Source: Acetobacteraceae bacterium UBA6159
Lineage (GTDB): Bacteria > Pseudomonadota > Alphaproteobacteria > Acetobacterales > Acetobacteraceae
Direction: 5' to 3'
NCBI GenBank assembly: GCA_002422345.1
Contig: DIUL01000115.1
Coordinates: 1-21,300 of the forward strand
DNA: 21,300 nt
Shown: piece by piece, positions 21,292-21,300 of the stretch
Position numbering within the stretch: position 1 is the stretch's first letter
Layout of the letters: each line of letters begins with the position of its first letter
Program-made: the position numbers and the translations under genes
Notes under the pieces: model-generated
The model's database searches: none
Told to the model about the DNA's origin: nothing
What the model saw: only the letters and a program-made list of their open reading frames with translations

Positions 21292-21300
21292 CAGACACTC
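21277..21300. mobile_element. Probable insertion or rearrangement junction, end of window
   Basis: After the aminotransferase breaks off, the last ~24 bases (TTAGCCCACATTTAACAGAC, then ACTC) are AT-richer and unlike the gene. The minus-strand reading GAGTGTCTGTTAAATGTGGG has the general look of an IS256-type terminal repeat, but I recognise no specific element and the orientation relative to the gene is not what a simple insertion would give. Too little sequence remains to decide. Confidence 0.3.

Noticed and set aside
1..21300. CRISPR arrays, tRNA and rRNA genes
   Set aside because: I looked for regularly spaced repeats and for tRNA cloverleaf landmarks or conserved rRNA stretches and saw none.

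Overview
The window looks like chromosome from a high-GC alphaproteobacterium, most likely an Acetobacteraceae-type member of the Rhodospirillales. The reasons are: high GC with strong third-position G/C bias in every gene; a short HPr kinase lacking its N-terminal domain, next to RapZ, a mannose-type EIIA, HPr and Enzyme I; and a giant beta-repeat protein with a Hint_2-type domain of the kind common in acetic-acid-bacteria relatives. Family placement is inference from gene content; no search was run.

Layout. (1) 1-1690: the start of an IS30-family transposase reading leftward out of the window, its probable terminal repeat, and immediately next to it a chemoreceptor that has lost its N-terminus, probably by that insertion. 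(2) 1698-3571: a zinc-less quinone oxidoreductase-type MDR gene and a CRP/FNR regulator, divergent over an AT-rich promoter that holds one FNR-type half-site pair flanked by two mirror-placed -10 elements. (3) 3761-6985: a 1074-residue beta-repeat/metalloprotease-like/Hint protein. (4) 6990-9845: purD and xseA, divergent. (5) 9846-11708: a large compound palindrome, then, on the minus strand, a threonine-dehydratase-like gene translationally coupled to an enoyl-CoA hydratase. (6) 11788-15887: hprK-rapZ-(22-codon leader)-EIIA-ptsH-ptsI, a regulatory phosphotransferase operon with no sugar-specific EIIB/EIIC. (7) 15922-18515: dnaN and a NupC-type nucleoside transporter, divergent. (8) 18638-19878: a small exported two-cysteine protein and an oxaloacetate-decarboxylase-type member of the isocitrate lyase/PEP mutase superfamily. 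(9) 19879-20250: a gene-poor stretch that hides a tightly structured ~160 bp cassette with a 26-codon hydrophobic ORF on the minus strand. (10) 20251-21291: a class III aminotransferase cut off about 115 residues early close to the window edge.

How the genes fit together. The phosphotransferase genes form a self-contained phosphorelay: Enzyme I takes phosphate from PEP, passes it to HPr His22 and on to EIIA His9, while HprK can phosphorylate HPr Ser53. With no transporter subunits here, the output is presumably regulatory. The remaining metabolic genes are housekeeping (purine synthesis, DNA repair, replication clamp, nucleoside uptake) or small-acid/acyl-CoA catabolism and do not form one pathway.

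The least ordinary parts are the small-ORF cassette at 19915-20072, the mirror-symmetric FNR-type promoter at 2708-2777, the compound palindrome at 9878-9965, the metalloprotease/Hint protein, and the gene fragments at both window ends, which suggest this segment is bounded by insertions.
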